This document shows, piece by piece, positions 34,799-43,693 of a stretch of DNA of 64,000 nt. This DNA is from Nocardioides lianchengensis. GTDB lineage: Bacteria > Actinomycetota > Actinomycetes > Propionibacteriales > Nocardioidaceae. The notes under the pieces are model-generated. The model had not been told where the DNA came from. It saw nothing but the letters and a program-made list of their open reading frames with translations, and searched no databases. Position numbers and translations under genes: made by a program. The stretch is taken from contig NZ_FMZM01000002.1 in NCBI RefSeq assembly GCF_900101465.1, positions 1-64,000 of the forward strand, in the 5' to 3' direction. Within the stretch, counting starts at the first letter, position 1. Each line of letters opens with the position of its first letter.

Positions 34799-35575
34799 GT
34801 GAAGACGTACGTCGTGACCGGGGCCGCCTCGGGGATCGGGGCGGCCACCGCCGCCCTGCTGCGCGAGCAGGGCGGGCGGGTGATCACCGTCGACCAACGC
34901 GACGCCGACGTGGTCGCCGATCTGTCCACTGCTGCCGGCCGGGCCGAGGCGGTGGCCGGGGTCCAGGCGCTGACCGACGTGGTGCACGGGCTGGTGCCGG
35001 CGGCGGGGATCGGGGGGTTCACGGGCGTCGACCCGCAGCTGGTCGTGTCGGTGAACTACTACGGCGCGGTCGCGCTCGTCGAGGGGCTGCGTCCGCAGCT
35101 GGCCGCGGCCGGGGGCGCGGGGGTCGTCCTGCTGGCCTCCAACTCGATGACCTGCCAGCCGGGCTGGGACACCGGGCTGGCCGAGATGCTGCTGGGCGCC
35201 GACGAGGCGACCGCGCGCGAGCGGGTGGCGGGGATCGACGCGGTGATGGTCTACCCGGCGACCAAGGGCGCGCTCGCGTGGTGGGCCCGCACGCACGGCG
35301 TCACCGCCGAGTGGGCCGGCGCCGGCATCCGCCTGAACGCCGTGGCGCCCGGCCTCATCGCCACCCCGATGACCGAGCAGCTGCGGGCCGACCCGGTCTT
35401 CGGCCCGTTCGCCGACACCTACCCGACCGCCCTCGGCCGGCCCGGCCGTCCCGAGGAGGTCGCCGCGGCCATCGGCTTCCTACTCTCCGACGCGGCGTCG
35501 CTGGTGGTCGGCGTGGTGCTGATGGTCGACGGCGGCACGGACGCCATCACGCACCCGCAGTCACCGCGCCCCTGA
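34799..35575 (+). CDS. SDR family oxidoreductase, steroid-dehydrogenase-like
   Basis: A 258-residue classical short-chain dehydrogenase. The NAD loop is [10 protein letters not shown], the active site has S in LLASNSM and Y/K in [12 protein letters not shown], and the C-terminus has [13 protein letters not shown] then LMVDGGTDA. An insertion between the catalytic Ser and Tyr (about 35 residues, [20 protein letters not shown]) is typical of 3-alpha-hydroxysteroid-dehydrogenase-like SDRs. The KstR box just upstream supports a role in steroid or cholesterol breakdown. Start GTG 34799; it is monocistronic. Confidence 0.85.
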   Translation: MKTYVVTGAASGIGAATAALLREQGGRVITVDQRDADVVADLSTAAGRAEAVAGVQALTDVVHGLVPAAGIGGFTGVDPQLVVSVNYYGAVALVEGLRPQLAAAGGAGVVLLASNSMTCQPGWDTGLAEMLLGADEATARERVAGIDAVMVYPATKGALAWWARTHGVTAEWAGAGIRLNAVAPGLIATPMTEQLRADPVFGPFADTYPTALGRPGRPEEVAAAIGFLLSDAASLVVGVVLMVDGGTDAITHPQSPRP

Positions 35576-35591
35576 GGCCCGAGGACGGGAC

Positions 35592-37016
35592 CTAGGACGG
35601 CATCAGGCAGCCGACCGCGGCATCGGTGATCTGCTGGACCATGTCGGGGTTGCTGACGATGCCCGCGGGGAGCAGCTTGCCCTCGGCCGTGAACAGCCCC
35701 ATCTCGACCATCTCGTCGAAGCCGATGTCGTCGACCAGGGCCGCGGAGATGCAGCGCGAGTCCTCCTCGTTGGCCGCACCGGTGGCGAGCAGCTGGTCAG
35801 TGAACTCCTTGATCGCGCGCTTCTCCGGACCCGACCGCCCGCCGCCGTCGGTGGCCGGTGCCTCCGTGGTCGGCGTCGGGGTGGGGCTCGGGGTCGGGGT
35901 CGGGGTGGGCGTCGGGCTGGGCGTGGGCTCCTCCGACGGCGTGGGGTCCTCCGAGGCGCTCGACTCCGCGGACGCCTGCTTCGGCTCGTCGCCGTCCCGG
36001 GTCAGCGCGTACGCCGTACCGGCGCCGGCCGCCGCGAGCAGCACCACGACGGCCGCGGCGATCAGGCCGACCCGGCGCCCGGACCGGGCCGGACCGGAAG
36101 GCGGTCCGACCGGGCGCGGCGTCAGCGGACCGGTGGGCGGGCCGCCCGGACGCGAGCCCCGCGGCGGCGGGCCGGCGGGCATCGCCCGGACCCGGCGCAG
36201 GTCGTCGCGCATCGCGGCGGCGGTCGGGTAGCGGTCGGCCGGGTTCTTGGCCAGCGCGGTGCGCAGCACCCGGTTGACCTCGGCCTCGCGCGGGCCGCCC
36301 GGCGGCAGCTGCGGGATCGGGTCCTCGAGGTGGGCGGAGACGACCTGGAAGTCGGTGGTCCCGGCGTACGGCGCCGCGCCGGTGAGCGTCGCCCAGAGCA
36401 CGCAGCCGAGCGAGTAGACGTCGGAGGCCAGCCCCGGCGCCGAGCCGGTGTGCAGCTCGGGCGCCATGTACGACGGGGTGCCGACCGCGGTGTTGGTGAG
36501 CTGCTGCTCCACGCCGACCTGGCGGGCGATCCCGAAGTCGGCCAGGTAGGCGTGCCAGTCGGAGCCGCGGCGGCGCAGCAGCACGTTGGCCGGCTTGATG
36601 TCGCGGTGGGCCAGGCCGGCCTCGTGGGCGTCGGCGAGCCCGGAGGCGACCTGGCCGATCAGGTCGAGGGCGACGTCGAGCGGCGGGGCGCCGTACTGCT
36701 CGAGGAGGGCGCGGAGGTCGCCGTCGGGGACCAGCTGGCTGGCGATGTAGAGCCGGCCGTCCTGCTCGCCGAAGGCGTGCACCGAGACGACGTGCGGGGA
36801 GTCCAGGGACGCCTGGCCGCGCGCCTCGCGCACGAACCGCTCGCGGAACGCCGGGTCGTCGGCGAGGTGCGGCGAGATCACCTTCAGCGCGACCTGGCGC
36901 TGCAGCTGGGTGTCGAGGGCCTCGAAGACGACGCCCATGCCGCCGCCACCGAGGCGGCGACCGACCTGGTAGGGGCCCAGGCTGTCGCCGGGTGCGGGGA
37001 TGCCGGGCGTGCTCAC
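35592..37016 (-). CDS. Membrane Ser/Thr protein kinase (PknB-type) 2
   Basis: A 474-residue receptor kinase with a complete catalytic domain: GGGGMGVVFEAL, K45 in VALKVI, HRDIKPANVL (D139), DFG (160-162) and GTPSYMAPE. A Pro/Gly/Arg linker leads to the transmembrane helix (GLIAAAVVVLLAAAGAGTAY). The extracellular part starts with a Pro-Thr/Pro-Ser repeat stalk (about residues 360-388) and ends in a small helical domain of about 80 residues with two cysteines (DSRCISAALVDD, VGCLMPS). That domain is not PASTA. The kinase ends close to the convergent SDR gene. Confidence 0.92.
   Translation of the reverse strand: MSTPGIPAPGDSLGPYQVGRRLGGGGMGVVFEALDTQLQRQVALKVISPHLADDPAFRERFVREARGQASLDSPHVVSVHAFGEQDGRLYIASQLVPDGDLRALLEQYGAPPLDVALDLIGQVASGLADAHEAGLAHRDIKPANVLLRRRGSDWHAYLADFGIARQVGVEQQLTNTAVGTPSYMAPELHTGSAPGLASDVYSLGCVLWATLTGAAPYAGTTDFQVVSAHLEDPIPQLPPGGPREAEVNRVLRTALAKNPADRYPTAAAMRDDLRRVRAMPAGPPPRGSRPGGPPTGPLTPRPVGPPSGPARSGRRVGLIAAAVVVLLAAAGAGTAYALTRDGDEPKQASAESSASEDPTPSEEPTPSPTPTPTPTPSPTPTPTTEAPATDGGGRSGPEKRAIKEFTDQLLATGAANEEDSRCISAALVDDIGFDEMVEMGLFTAEGKLLPAGIVSNPDMVQQITDAAVGCLMPS
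35869..35930. repeat. Low-complexity GGGGTC-type tract encoding a Pro-Thr stalk
   Basis: A run of imperfect GTCGGG/GGGGTC units on the + strand reads as PTPTPTPSPTPTP on the kinase strand. Such a tract can change length by slippage in units of 6 bp without breaking the frame. Confidence 0.75.
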
Positions 37017-37027
37017 GCGTGCTGTCT

Positions 37028-37064
37028 ACCCCGGCCGGCGGCGGTTCACGCCCCCGGCCGGGGT
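37028..37064 (-). terminator. Hairpin terminator of the ketoacid dehydrogenase operon
   Basis: ACCCCGGCCGG (37028-37038) and CCGGCCGGGGT (37054-37064) form a perfect 11-bp stem, 18 bp downstream of the E2 stop on the minus strand and just before the kinase start. Confidence 0.65.
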
Positions 37065-37081
37065 GAGGTTCGGCAGACCTC

Positions 37082-38449
37082 TCAGAAGAGCAGCGCGCTC
37101 GCCGGGTCGGCCATGATCGCCGCGACGTCGGCCAGGAACCGCGAGCCCTTCTCGCCGTCGATGTGGCGGTGGTCGAACGAGAGCGCCAGCGTGCAGACCT
37201 GGCGGACCACGATCTCGTCGGTGCCGCCGGAAGAGACCACCCACGGCTGCTTCTTGATCGCCCCGAAGCAGAGGATGGCCGACTCCCCCGGGTTGATGAT
37301 CGGGGTGCCGCCGTCGACGCCGAACGGGCCGACGTTGGTGATCGTGAACGTGCCGCCGCTCATCTCGCCCGGCTGCGTGCGGCCCTCGCGGGCCGTGACC
37401 GTGAGGTCGGTGAGCGCGCGGGCCAGGTCGGCCAGGGACAGGTCCTGCGCGTCCTTGACGTTGGGCACGACCAGGCCGCGCGGGGTCGCGGCCGCGATGC
37501 CGAGGTTGACGTAGTGCTTGAACACGACCTCGCCGGCCACCTCGTCCCAGAACGAGTTGATCTCGGGCGTACGGCGTGCCGCCAGCAGCACCGCCTTGGC
37601 CAGCACCAGCAGCGGCGAGACCTTCACGTCGCGCAGCTCGCGGTGCGCGCGCAGCCGCTCGACCAGCTGCATGGTCGGCGTGACGTCGACGGTGACCCAC
37701 TCGGTGACGTGCGGGACGGTGAAGGCGGACTGCACCATCGCCTGGCCCATCATCTTGCGGACGCCCTTGATCGGCTCGCGGGTCTCGCGCTCGTCACCCC
37801 GGGGGTTTCGAGACGGTCGCTGCGCGACCTCCTCGACCACCGGGGTGGCGGATGCGGCGGCCTCGACGTCGGCGCGGGTGACGGTGCCGAGCGGGCCGGA
37901 CGCCGCGCACGACGCCAGGTCGACGCCGAGGTCCTTGGCCAGCTTGCGCACCGGCGGCTTGGCGAGGGCCCGCACGGCCGCCGGCGCGGTCGCGGCGGAC
38001 GTCGCGGGCACGGCCGGGCCGGGGTCCTCGACCTCGACCACGGGCGCGGGCCCGGGCTCGAAGGAGGCCTGGGTCTGCGCGGCCGCGGCCGCGGCGCCGG
38101 AGGCCACCTTGCGCGCCCGCCGGGTCACCCCGCCCTCGGCCTTGTTGCGCCCGACCAGGCTCTCGCCCTCCCCACCGCCGCTGGCGGCCGGGTTGGACAG
38201 GTCGATCTCGAGGTCCGGGGTCCCGACCGCGATGATCGGGGTGCCGACCTGGACGGTCTCGCCCTCGGCGACGAGCAGCGCCGTCACCGTGCCGGCGTAC
38301 GGCGAGGGCAGCTCGACGAGGGACTTCGCGGTCTCGATCTCGACCACGACGTCGTTGACGGCGATGACGTCGCCGACCTTGACCTTCCACGCCACGATCT
38401 CGGCCTCGGTGAGGCCCTCGCCGACGTCAGGCAGCTTGTACTCGGCCAT
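37082..38449 (-). CDS. Dihydrolipoamide acyltransferase (E2) of 2-oxoacid dehydrogenase complex
   Basis: A 455-residue E2 subunit. One lipoyl domain (VVEIETAKSLVELPSPYAG, lipoyl lysine K42), a peripheral-subunit-binding domain (LAKPPVRKLAKDLGVDLASC, about residues 155-185) and the catalytic domain ending LSFDHRHIDGEKGSRFLADV. With the E1-alpha/beta genes it forms a branched-chain (or pyruvate) dehydrogenase; a single lipoyl domain and split E1 favour the branched-chain type. A REP-like element lies in frame in the linker (37804-37841). E3 is not encoded here. Confidence 0.9.
   Translation of the reverse strand: MAEYKLPDVGEGLTEAEIVAWKVKVGDVIAVNDVVVEIETAKSLVELPSPYAGTVTALLVAEGETVQVGTPIIAVGTPDLEIDLSNPAASGGGEGESLVGRNKAEGGVTRRARKVASGAAAAAAQTQASFEPGPAPVVEVEDPGPAVPATSAATAPAAVRALAKPPVRKLAKDLGVDLASCAASGPLGTVTRADVEAAASATPVVEEVAQRPSRNPRGDERETREPIKGVRKMMGQAMVQSAFTVPHVTEWVTVDVTPTMQLVERLRAHRELRDVKVSPLLVLAKAVLLAARRTPEINSFWDEVAGEVVFKHYVNLGIAAATPRGLVVPNVKDAQDLSLADLARALTDLTVTAREGRTQPGEMSGGTFTITNVGPFGVDGGTPIINPGESAILCFGAIKKQPWVVSSGGTDEIVVRQVCTLALSFDHRHIDGEKGSRFLADVAAIMADPASALLF
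37804..37841. repeat. REP-like element inside the E2 coding sequence
   Basis: A 38-bp element beginning GGTTTCGAGACGGTCGC and ending GCGACCTCCTCGACCACC. The halves pair with a TG loop. It lies in frame in the Ala/Pro linker between the subunit-binding and catalytic domains, encoding VVEEVAQRPSRNP on the minus strand. It matches the intergenic REP-like elements of this window in its ends. Confidence 0.8.
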
Positions 38450-38462
38450 CAGAACTCCAAGC

Positions 38463-39443
38463 CTAGAAATCGAGGGAGCGGTCGACGGCGTCCAGCACCC
38501 GGTCGAGGTCGGGCAGGAAGTCCTCCTCGATCCGCGAGGCGGGGTACGGCGTGTCGAACCCGCCGACCCGCAGCACCGGCGCCTCGAGCGAGTAGAAGCA
38601 CTGCTCGGTGATCCGCGCCGAGAGCTCGGCGCCCATCCCGAGGTTGACGTGGGCCTCGTGGCAGACGACCGCGCGGCCGGTACGTCGTACGGAGTCGAGC
38701 ACGGGGTCCATGTCGAGCGGCGAGAGGGTGCGCAGGTCGATCACCTCGACCGAGCGGCCCTCGGTGGCCGCGGCCTCGGCGGCCCGCATCGCGGTCTTCA
38801 CCGTCGGCCCGTAGGCCAGCAGCGTGAGGTCGGTGCCGGGGCGGACGACGCGCGAGGTGAACAGCGGCTCGGGGGTCGCCGACTCGTCGAGGTCGGCCTT
38901 GTCGGCGTGGTACTGCCGCTTCGGCTCGAGGAACACCACGGGGTCGTCGGAGGCGATGGCCTGCTGGAGCATCCAGTAGCCGTCGACCGGGTTGGAGCAG
39001 GCCACGACCTTCAGCCCCGGCGTGTGCGCGAACTGCGCCTCCGGGGACTCGCTGTGGTGCTCGACCGCGCCGATGCCGCCCCCGAAGGGGATCCGGATGA
39101 CCATCGGCATCTTCGAGCGGCCCTTGCTGCGGAAGTGCATCTTGGCGACCTGGCAGACGATCTGGTCGTAGGCCGGGTAGACGAACCCGTCGAACTGGAT
39201 CTCGACCACCGGCCGGTAGCCCCGCAGGGCCAGGCCGACGGCGGTGCCGACGATGCCGGACTCGGCCAGCGGCGAGTCGATGACCCGGTCCTCGCCGAAG
39301 TCCTTCTGCAGCCCGTCGGTGATCCGGAAGACGCCGCCGAGCTTGCCGACGTCCTCCCCCATGACGAGGACCTTGGGGTCGTCCTCCATCGCCTTGCGCA
39401 GGCCCATGTTGAGGCCCTTGGCCAGGGTGATCCTGGTGCTCAT
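38463..39443 (-). CDS. 2-oxoacid dehydrogenase E1 beta subunit
   Basis: A 326-residue transketolase-fold subunit (GEDVGKLGGVFRITDGLQKD, FDGFVYPAYDQI, FGGGIGAVEHHSESPEAQFA, EVIDLRTLSPLD). It forms the alpha2beta2 E1 with the product of the gene upstream and holds half of the thiamine-diphosphate site. It lies 13 bp before the E2 start and 67 bp after E1 alpha. The sequence does not separate branched-chain from pyruvate specificity with certainty. Confidence 0.92.
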   Translation of the reverse strand: MSTRITLAKGLNMGLRKAMEDDPKVLVMGEDVGKLGGVFRITDGLQKDFGEDRVIDSPLAESGIVGTAVGLALRGYRPVVEIQFDGFVYPAYDQIVCQVAKMHFRSKGRSKMPMVIRIPFGGGIGAVEHHSESPEAQFAHTPGLKVVACSNPVDGYWMLQQAIASDDPVVFLEPKRQYHADKADLDESATPEPLFTSRVVRPGTDLTLLAYGPTVKTAMRAAEAAATEGRSVEVIDLRTLSPLDMDPVLDSVRRTGRAVVCHEAHVNLGMGAELSARITEQCFYSLEAPVLRVGGFDTPYPASRIEEDFLPDLDRVLDAVDRSLDF

Positions 39444-39499
39444 CGGGGTCCCCGATCGATTGTCTGACGGAGGAGCGAAGCGGGGGAGGCAGAGAATCG
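39442..39499. repeat. Paired hairpins in the E1 alpha/beta gap
   Basis: ATCGGGGTCCCCGAT (39442-39456) is a 15-bp palindrome around a central T. Next to it CGATTGTCTG (39457-39466) pairs with CAGAGAATCG (39490-39499) with one mismatch, around a GGAGGAGCGAAGC core. The first dyad covers the E1 beta start codon region and could hide or expose it in the mRNA. Confidence 0.6.
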
Positions 39500-39510
39500 A
39501 GTGGGGTGAT

Positions 39511-40713
39511 TCATGCGTGACTCCCCTCGGTCTCGAACGACTCCAGGTAGGCGGCGTAGCCCGCCCGCTGCTCGGCCAGCTCCGCGGTCTGCTCGGCGTA
39601 CACGTGCTCGAAGGTGTCGAGGATCCGCGGCTCGGGCAGCGCCTTGCAGCCCTCGCGCAGGGTCGCGCCGAGCCGGGCCGCCTCGTCGTCGAGCTCCTCG
39701 AAGTACGCCGCGTCGGCCAGCCCGTTGCGCTTGAGGTAGGCCTCCAGCCGGGCGATCGGGTCCTTCAGCTTCCAGCTCTCGACGTCCGCCGAGAGCCGGT
39801 AGCGGGTCGGGTCGTCGGTCGTGGTGTGGGCGCCCATCCGGTAGGTGTAGGCCTCCACGAAGGTCGGGCCCTGGCCGTCGCGGGCGCGCTGGAGCGCGGC
39901 CTGGGTGACGGCGTACGTCGCGAGCACGTCGTTGCCGTCGACGCGCACGCCGGGGAAGCCGAAGCCGAGCGCGCGCTGGTAGAGCGGGATCCGCGACTGG
40001 CGCTCGATCGGCTCGGAGATCGCCCACTGGTTGTTCTGGCAGAAGAACACCACCGGCGCGTTGTACGACGCCGCGAAGATGAAGGCCTCGTTGACGTCGC
40101 CCTGGGACGAGGCGCCGTCGCCGAAGTGGGCGATCACCGCCGCGTCGCGCTCGGCGTCGCCGGTGCCGACGACCCCGTCGCGCTGCATGCCCATCGCGTA
40201 GCCGGTCGCGTGCAGGGTCTGCGCGCCGATGACGATCGTGTAGAGGCCGAAGCCGTACTCGGCGGGGTCCCAGTCGCCGTGGTCAACGCCGCGGAAGAGC
40301 CCGAGCAGCCGGAGCGGGTCGATGCCGCGGCACCAGGCCACCCCGTGCTCGCGGTAGGTCGGGAAGACGTGGTCCTGGCGGCGCAGCGCCCGGCCGGCGC
40401 CGATCTGGGCGGCCTCCTGGCCGAGCAGCTGGGCCCAGATGCCGAGCTCGCCGTGCCGCTGGAGGGCGGTCGCCTCGACGTCGATGCGCCGGGTCAGCAC
40501 CATGTCGCGGTAGAAGCCGCGCAGCTGCTCCTCGGAGAAGTCGAGGTCGAACTCCGGGTGGTGCACCCGCTCGCCCTCGGGCGTCAGGAGCTGGACCAGC
40601 TCGGGTCCGCCGTCGGACTGGGAGGGGCCGAAGACCTCCGCGAGGTCGGGGCCGAAGCCGGCGCCCTCCCCGGAGGTGGGGTCAGGCCCTGGGAACTGGT
40701 CGGACTGGGACAC
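39511..40713 (-). CDS. 2-oxoacid dehydrogenase E1 alpha subunit
   Basis: A 400-residue thiamine-diphosphate enzyme subunit. The cofactor motif is GDGASSQGDVNEAFIFAASY with VVFFCQNNQWAIS, and a YRMGAHTTTDDPTRY phosphorylation-loop region matches the branched-chain E1 alpha family. The N-terminus includes RIDVEATALQRHGELGIWAQ. It starts at GTG 40713 after GAAGGAG and is the first gene of the operon. It decarboxylates the 2-oxoacid and passes the acyl group to the E2 lipoyl arm. Confidence 0.92.
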   Translation of the reverse strand: MSQSDQFPGPDPTSGEGAGFGPDLAEVFGPSQSDGGPELVQLLTPEGERVHHPEFDLDFSEEQLRGFYRDMVLTRRIDVEATALQRHGELGIWAQLLGQEAAQIGAGRALRRQDHVFPTYREHGVAWCRGIDPLRLLGLFRGVDHGDWDPAEYGFGLYTIVIGAQTLHATGYAMGMQRDGVVGTGDAERDAAVIAHFGDGASSQGDVNEAFIFAASYNAPVVFFCQNNQWAISEPIERQSRIPLYQRALGFGFPGVRVDGNDVLATYAVTQAALQRARDGQGPTFVEAYTYRMGAHTTTDDPTRYRLSADVESWKLKDPIARLEAYLKRNGLADAAYFEELDDEAARLGATLREGCKALPEPRILDTFEHVYAEQTAELAEQRAGYAAYLESFETEGSHA

Positions 40714-40963
40714 GCGCGCTCCTTCGAGGTCACCGGCCTGACGGGGTCGCCGTCCGGCCGCTCACGGGATCCGACCGACCGGCGCGGGGGTGGTGCGCCG
40801 TGTGATCGGGACCACAAACAGGTGCCGCCAACCTAGCGCCGCGCCGATCGGCGTACCAAGTCGGCCGGGGCCTCCGTCGTACGCCGTCCGCAGCCTAGCC
40901 ACGGGTCCCGGTTAACGGTTCGTAGCCTCGAACAGGTTCGGACCCGGCCCTTAGTGTCGGGGC
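40714..40963. other. 250-bp divergent intergenic region
   Basis: This gap separates the E1 alpha gene (minus) from the SRPBCC gene (plus). I find no ORF or long palindrome in it. GGTTAACGGTTCG (40911-40923) and the nearby AACAGGTTCGG are weak repeats that may belong to promoters. Confidence 0.5.
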
Positions 40964-41407
40964 ATGTCCTCCGACGTCATCACTGCCACCGCCGTCATCC
41001 CGGCTCCGCCGAGCGTCGTCTTCGCGATCCTCGCCGACCCGCGCCAGCACGCCCGGATCGACGGGTCGGGCACCGTGCAGGGGATCGTCTCCGGTCCGGA
41101 GCGGCTGAGCCTGGACGCCGAGTTCGGGATGAGCATGAAGCAGGGCGCGCCGTACAAGATCAAGAACCGGGTCGTGGAGTTCGAGGAGGACCGGCTGATC
41201 GCCTGGCGGCACCTGGGGCTGCACCGTTGGCGCTACGAGCTGGCGCCGGTCGACGGCGGCACCCGGGTGACGGAGTCCTGGGACCTCACCCACTACCCCC
41301 GGCTGCTGCGTCCGGTGATGCGCGCGCTCTTCGGCGGCCGCACCCAGAAGGCCGTCGACGAGACGCTGGTCCGGCTGGCGCGGGCCGCCGCGGAGGACGC
41401 CCACTAA
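40964..41407 (+). CDS. SRPBCC (START/Bet v1-like) family protein
   Basis: A 147-residue protein with the SRPBCC fold pattern: TATAVIPAPPSVVFAILADP at the N-terminus, a central ENR-like strand series (YKIKNRVVEFEEDRLIAWRH) and the long C-terminal helix KAVDETLVRLARAAAED. These bind hydrophobic ligands or act as polyketide cyclase-like proteins; mycobacteria have many. Function unknown. It is likely its own transcription unit, followed by a dyad and the quinate/shikimate genes. Confidence 0.82.
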   Translation: MSSDVITATAVIPAPPSVVFAILADPRQHARIDGSGTVQGIVSGPERLSLDAEFGMSMKQGAPYKIKNRVVEFEEDRLIAWRHLGLHRWRYELAPVDGGTRVTESWDLTHYPRLLRPVMRALFGGRTQKAVDETLVRLARAAAEDAH

Positions 41408-41428
41408 GACACCGACCGGTTCTGGCAA

Positions 41429-41452
41429 CACATGGCAACCGCTTGCCATGTG
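41429..41452 (+). promoter_or_regulatory. Operator palindrome before the quinate/shikimate genes
   Basis: CACATGGCAA (41429-41438), CCGC, TTGCCATGTG (41443-41452): a perfect 10-bp dyad with a 4-bp spacer, 27 bp before the transporter start. GGCAACACATGGCAA also gives a half-site direct repeat. A regulator of the LacI, IclR or GntR type would fit; none is encoded next to it. Confidence 0.6.
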
Positions 41453-41479
41453 ACGACGGCCACTTCAACACTCGTCCGC

Positions 41480-42847
41480 ATGAGCACCGCGACGAGCACC
41501 ACGAGCCCCGAGACGAGCCGGACGCCCGGCCGGGCGGCGACCGCCGCCTGGTTCGGCAGCGCGCTGGAGTACTACGACTTCGCGATCTACGGCACCGCGG
41601 CCGCGCTGGTCTTCCCCGACATCTTCTTCCCCGAGGGCAACGACACCGCGGCGGCGGTTGCCTCCTTCGCCACCTTCGGCGTCGCGTACGTCGCCCGTCC
41701 CGTCGGGTCGTTCTTCATGGGCCACATCGGGGACAAGCTGGGCCGCAAGAAGGTCATGATCGGGACCATCCTGCTGATGGGCGTCTCGACGTTCCTGGTC
41801 GGCTGCCTGCCGACGTACGGCTCGGTCGGGATGCTGGCGCCGATCCTGCTGGTCGTGCTGCGGATCCTGCAGGGCCTCTCGGCCGCCGGCGAGCAGGCGG
41901 GCGCGAACTCGATGTCCTTCGAGCACGCCCCCGACGACCGGCGCGGGTTCTTCACCAGCTTCACGCTCAGCGGCACCCAGGGCGGGCAGATCCTGGCCCC
42001 GGCGGTCTTCCTGCCGCTGGCCGCGGTGCTCTCCGACGACCAGCTGCAGTCCTGGGGCTGGCGGATCCCGTTCTGGCTCAGCGCGGTGGTCGTGGTGGCC
42101 GGGCTGGTCATCCGGCGCCGGCTCGAGGAGACGCCGACCTTCCAGGCCGAGGCGGCCGCCGACGAGACTCCGCGCGCGCCCCTGGCCCGGCTGTTCCAGG
42201 ACCACTGGCGCGGGGTGCTGCGGGTGTTCTTCGCGGCCTTCATCGCCACCGTCAACACGATGTTCGCGGTCTTCGCGCTCAACTTCGCCACGTCCGACGA
42301 CTACGAGATCGGGATCAGCGACGACACCATGCTGTGGCTGGCCATCGTCGCCAACCTGGTGGCCATCGCCTGCATCCCGCTCTGGGCCCGGCTCTCCGAC
42401 CGGGTCGGCCGCAAGCCGGTCTTCGTCACCGGGCTGCTCGGCAGCGCGGTGCTGGTCGTGGTGTTCCTGGGCGCGATCGCCCACGGCCAGGTGGTGCTGA
42501 TGTTCGTGTCGGGGATCGCCCTGGCCGGCGTCGTCTACTCCATGCCCAACGCGGTCTGGCCGGCGACGTACGCCGAGTACTTCCCCACCAGCGTCCGGCT
42601 CTCCGGCATGGCGATCGGCACCCAGTTCGGCTTCGCGCTGGCCGGCTTCACCCCCACCATCGCCGGCGCGCTGATGGGCGGCGACGCGGACAACTGGTGG
42701 CTGGTCGCGCTCTTCACCGCCGGCGCCTGCGTGGTCTCCGCGATCGCGGTGCTCACCGGCCCGGGCGGCACCCACCGGGTCCCGACGGCCGACCTCGGCC
42801 GGCGCCCGGGCACCACCGACAGTCGGCTCCGGGTCGGCGTGGCGTGA
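41480..42847 (+). CDS. MFS transporter, metabolite:H+ symporter type
   Basis: A 455-residue 12-helix permease of the MHS/ProP subfamily: FGSALEYYDFAIYGTAAALV in helix 1, the loop motif GHIGDKLGRKKVMI, RILQGLSAAGEQAG, and the second-half RLSDRVGRKPV. It ends overlapping a shikimate/quinate dehydrogenase gene (GTGA), so quinate, shikimate or protocatechuate-type acids are likely cargo, as for QsuA. I start at ATG 41480; the open frame reaches 41432 but that part includes the operator. Confidence 0.9.
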   Translation: MSTATSTTSPETSRTPGRAATAAWFGSALEYYDFAIYGTAAALVFPDIFFPEGNDTAAAVASFATFGVAYVARPVGSFFMGHIGDKLGRKKVMIGTILLMGVSTFLVGCLPTYGSVGMLAPILLVVLRILQGLSAAGEQAGANSMSFEHAPDDRRGFFTSFTLSGTQGGQILAPAVFLPLAAVLSDDQLQSWGWRIPFWLSAVVVVAGLVIRRRLEETPTFQAEAAADETPRAPLARLFQDHWRGVLRVFFAAFIATVNTMFAVFALNFATSDDYEIGISDDTMLWLAIVANLVAIACIPLWARLSDRVGRKPVFVTGLLGSAVLVVVFLGAIAHGQVVLMFVSGIALAGVVYSMPNAVWPATYAEYFPTSVRLSGMAIGTQFGFALAGFTPTIAGALMGGDADNWWLVALFTAGACVVSAIAVLTGPGGTHRVPTADLGRRPGTTDSRLRVGVA

Positions 42848-43692
42848 GCGCGTCGTACTCCCTGGGACTGGTGGGGCAGGGCATCTCGGCCTCGCTGACC
42901 CCGGCGATGCAGGAGCGGGAGGGTCGCGAGCACGGGCTGTCGGTGACCTACCGGATCATCGACGCCGAGCGGCTCGGGCTGGGCGTCGCCGACCTGCCGG
43001 CCCTGCTGACCTGGGCCGAGCGGCTGGGGTACGACGGCCTCAACGTCACCCACCCGTTCAAGCAGGCGGTGCTGCCGCTGCTCGACGAGCTGTCGGAGGA
43101 CGCCGCCGACCTCGGCGCGGTCAACACCGTGCTGCTGCGCGACGGGCGCCGGCTGGGCCGCAACACCGACTGGTCCGGCTACGCCCGGGCGCTGCGCTCG
43201 ACGCTCCCCGACGCGGTCCACGACCGGGTGGTCCTGGTCGGCGCGGGCGGGGCCGGAGCGGCGGTCGGCTACGGCCTGCTCGACCTGGGCGCGGAGCACG
43301 TCGCCGTCCTGGACACCGACGAGGGGCGGGCGCACGCGTGCGTCGTACGGCTCGCGAAGCGGTACGGCGACGACCGCGTCTCGGTCGCCCCGGACCTCGA
43401 GCGCGCCCTCGCCGACGCCGCCGGCCTGGTCAACGCGACCCCGGTCGGGATGACCGGGCACCCGGGCCTGCCCGTCCCCGCCGACCTGGTCCGCCCCGAC
43501 CTGTGGGTCTCCGACGTCGTCTATTTCCCGCTGGAGACCGAGCTCATCGCCCTGGCCCGCTCGCGCGGCTGCCGGGTGGTGCCCGGCGGCGGGATGGCGG
43601 TCGGGCAGGCGGTCGACGCGTTCGAGCAGTTCACCGGCCGCCCCGCCGACCCGGACCGGATGGCGCGGCACTTCGCGGAGCTCACGGCCTGA
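42844..43692 (+). CDS. Shikimate/quinate dehydrogenase
   Basis: A 282-residue AroE-family enzyme. The substrate motif GISASLTPAMQEREG, DGLNVTHPFKQAVLPLLDEL (catalytic lysine), AVNTVLLRDG, NTDWSGYARAL and the NAD(P) loop VLVGAGGAGAAVGYGL are present. The LTPAMQ and VTHPFKQ variants are those of Corynebacterium QsuD/quinate dehydrogenases, as opposed to biosynthetic AroE. With the transporter it should allow growth on quinate or shikimate. The later genes of that route (qsuB, qsuC) are not in the window. Confidence 0.88.
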   Translation: MSASYSLGLVGQGISASLTPAMQEREGREHGLSVTYRIIDAERLGLGVADLPALLTWAERLGYDGLNVTHPFKQAVLPLLDELSEDAADLGAVNTVLLRDGRRLGRNTDWSGYARALRSTLPDAVHDRVVLVGAGGAGAAVGYGLLDLGAEHVAVLDTDEGRAHACVVRLAKRYGDDRVSVAPDLERALADAAGLVNATPVGMTGHPGLPVPADLVRPDLWVSDVVYFPLETELIALARSRGCRVVPGGGMAVGQAVDAFEQFTGRPADPDRMARHFAELTA

Positions 43693-43693
43693 G

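Noticed and set aside
40714..40963. A hidden small gene or riboswitch in the 250-bp divergent gap
   Set aside because: I saw no frame with start, ribosome site and conserved-looking peptide, and no recognisable riboswitch core.
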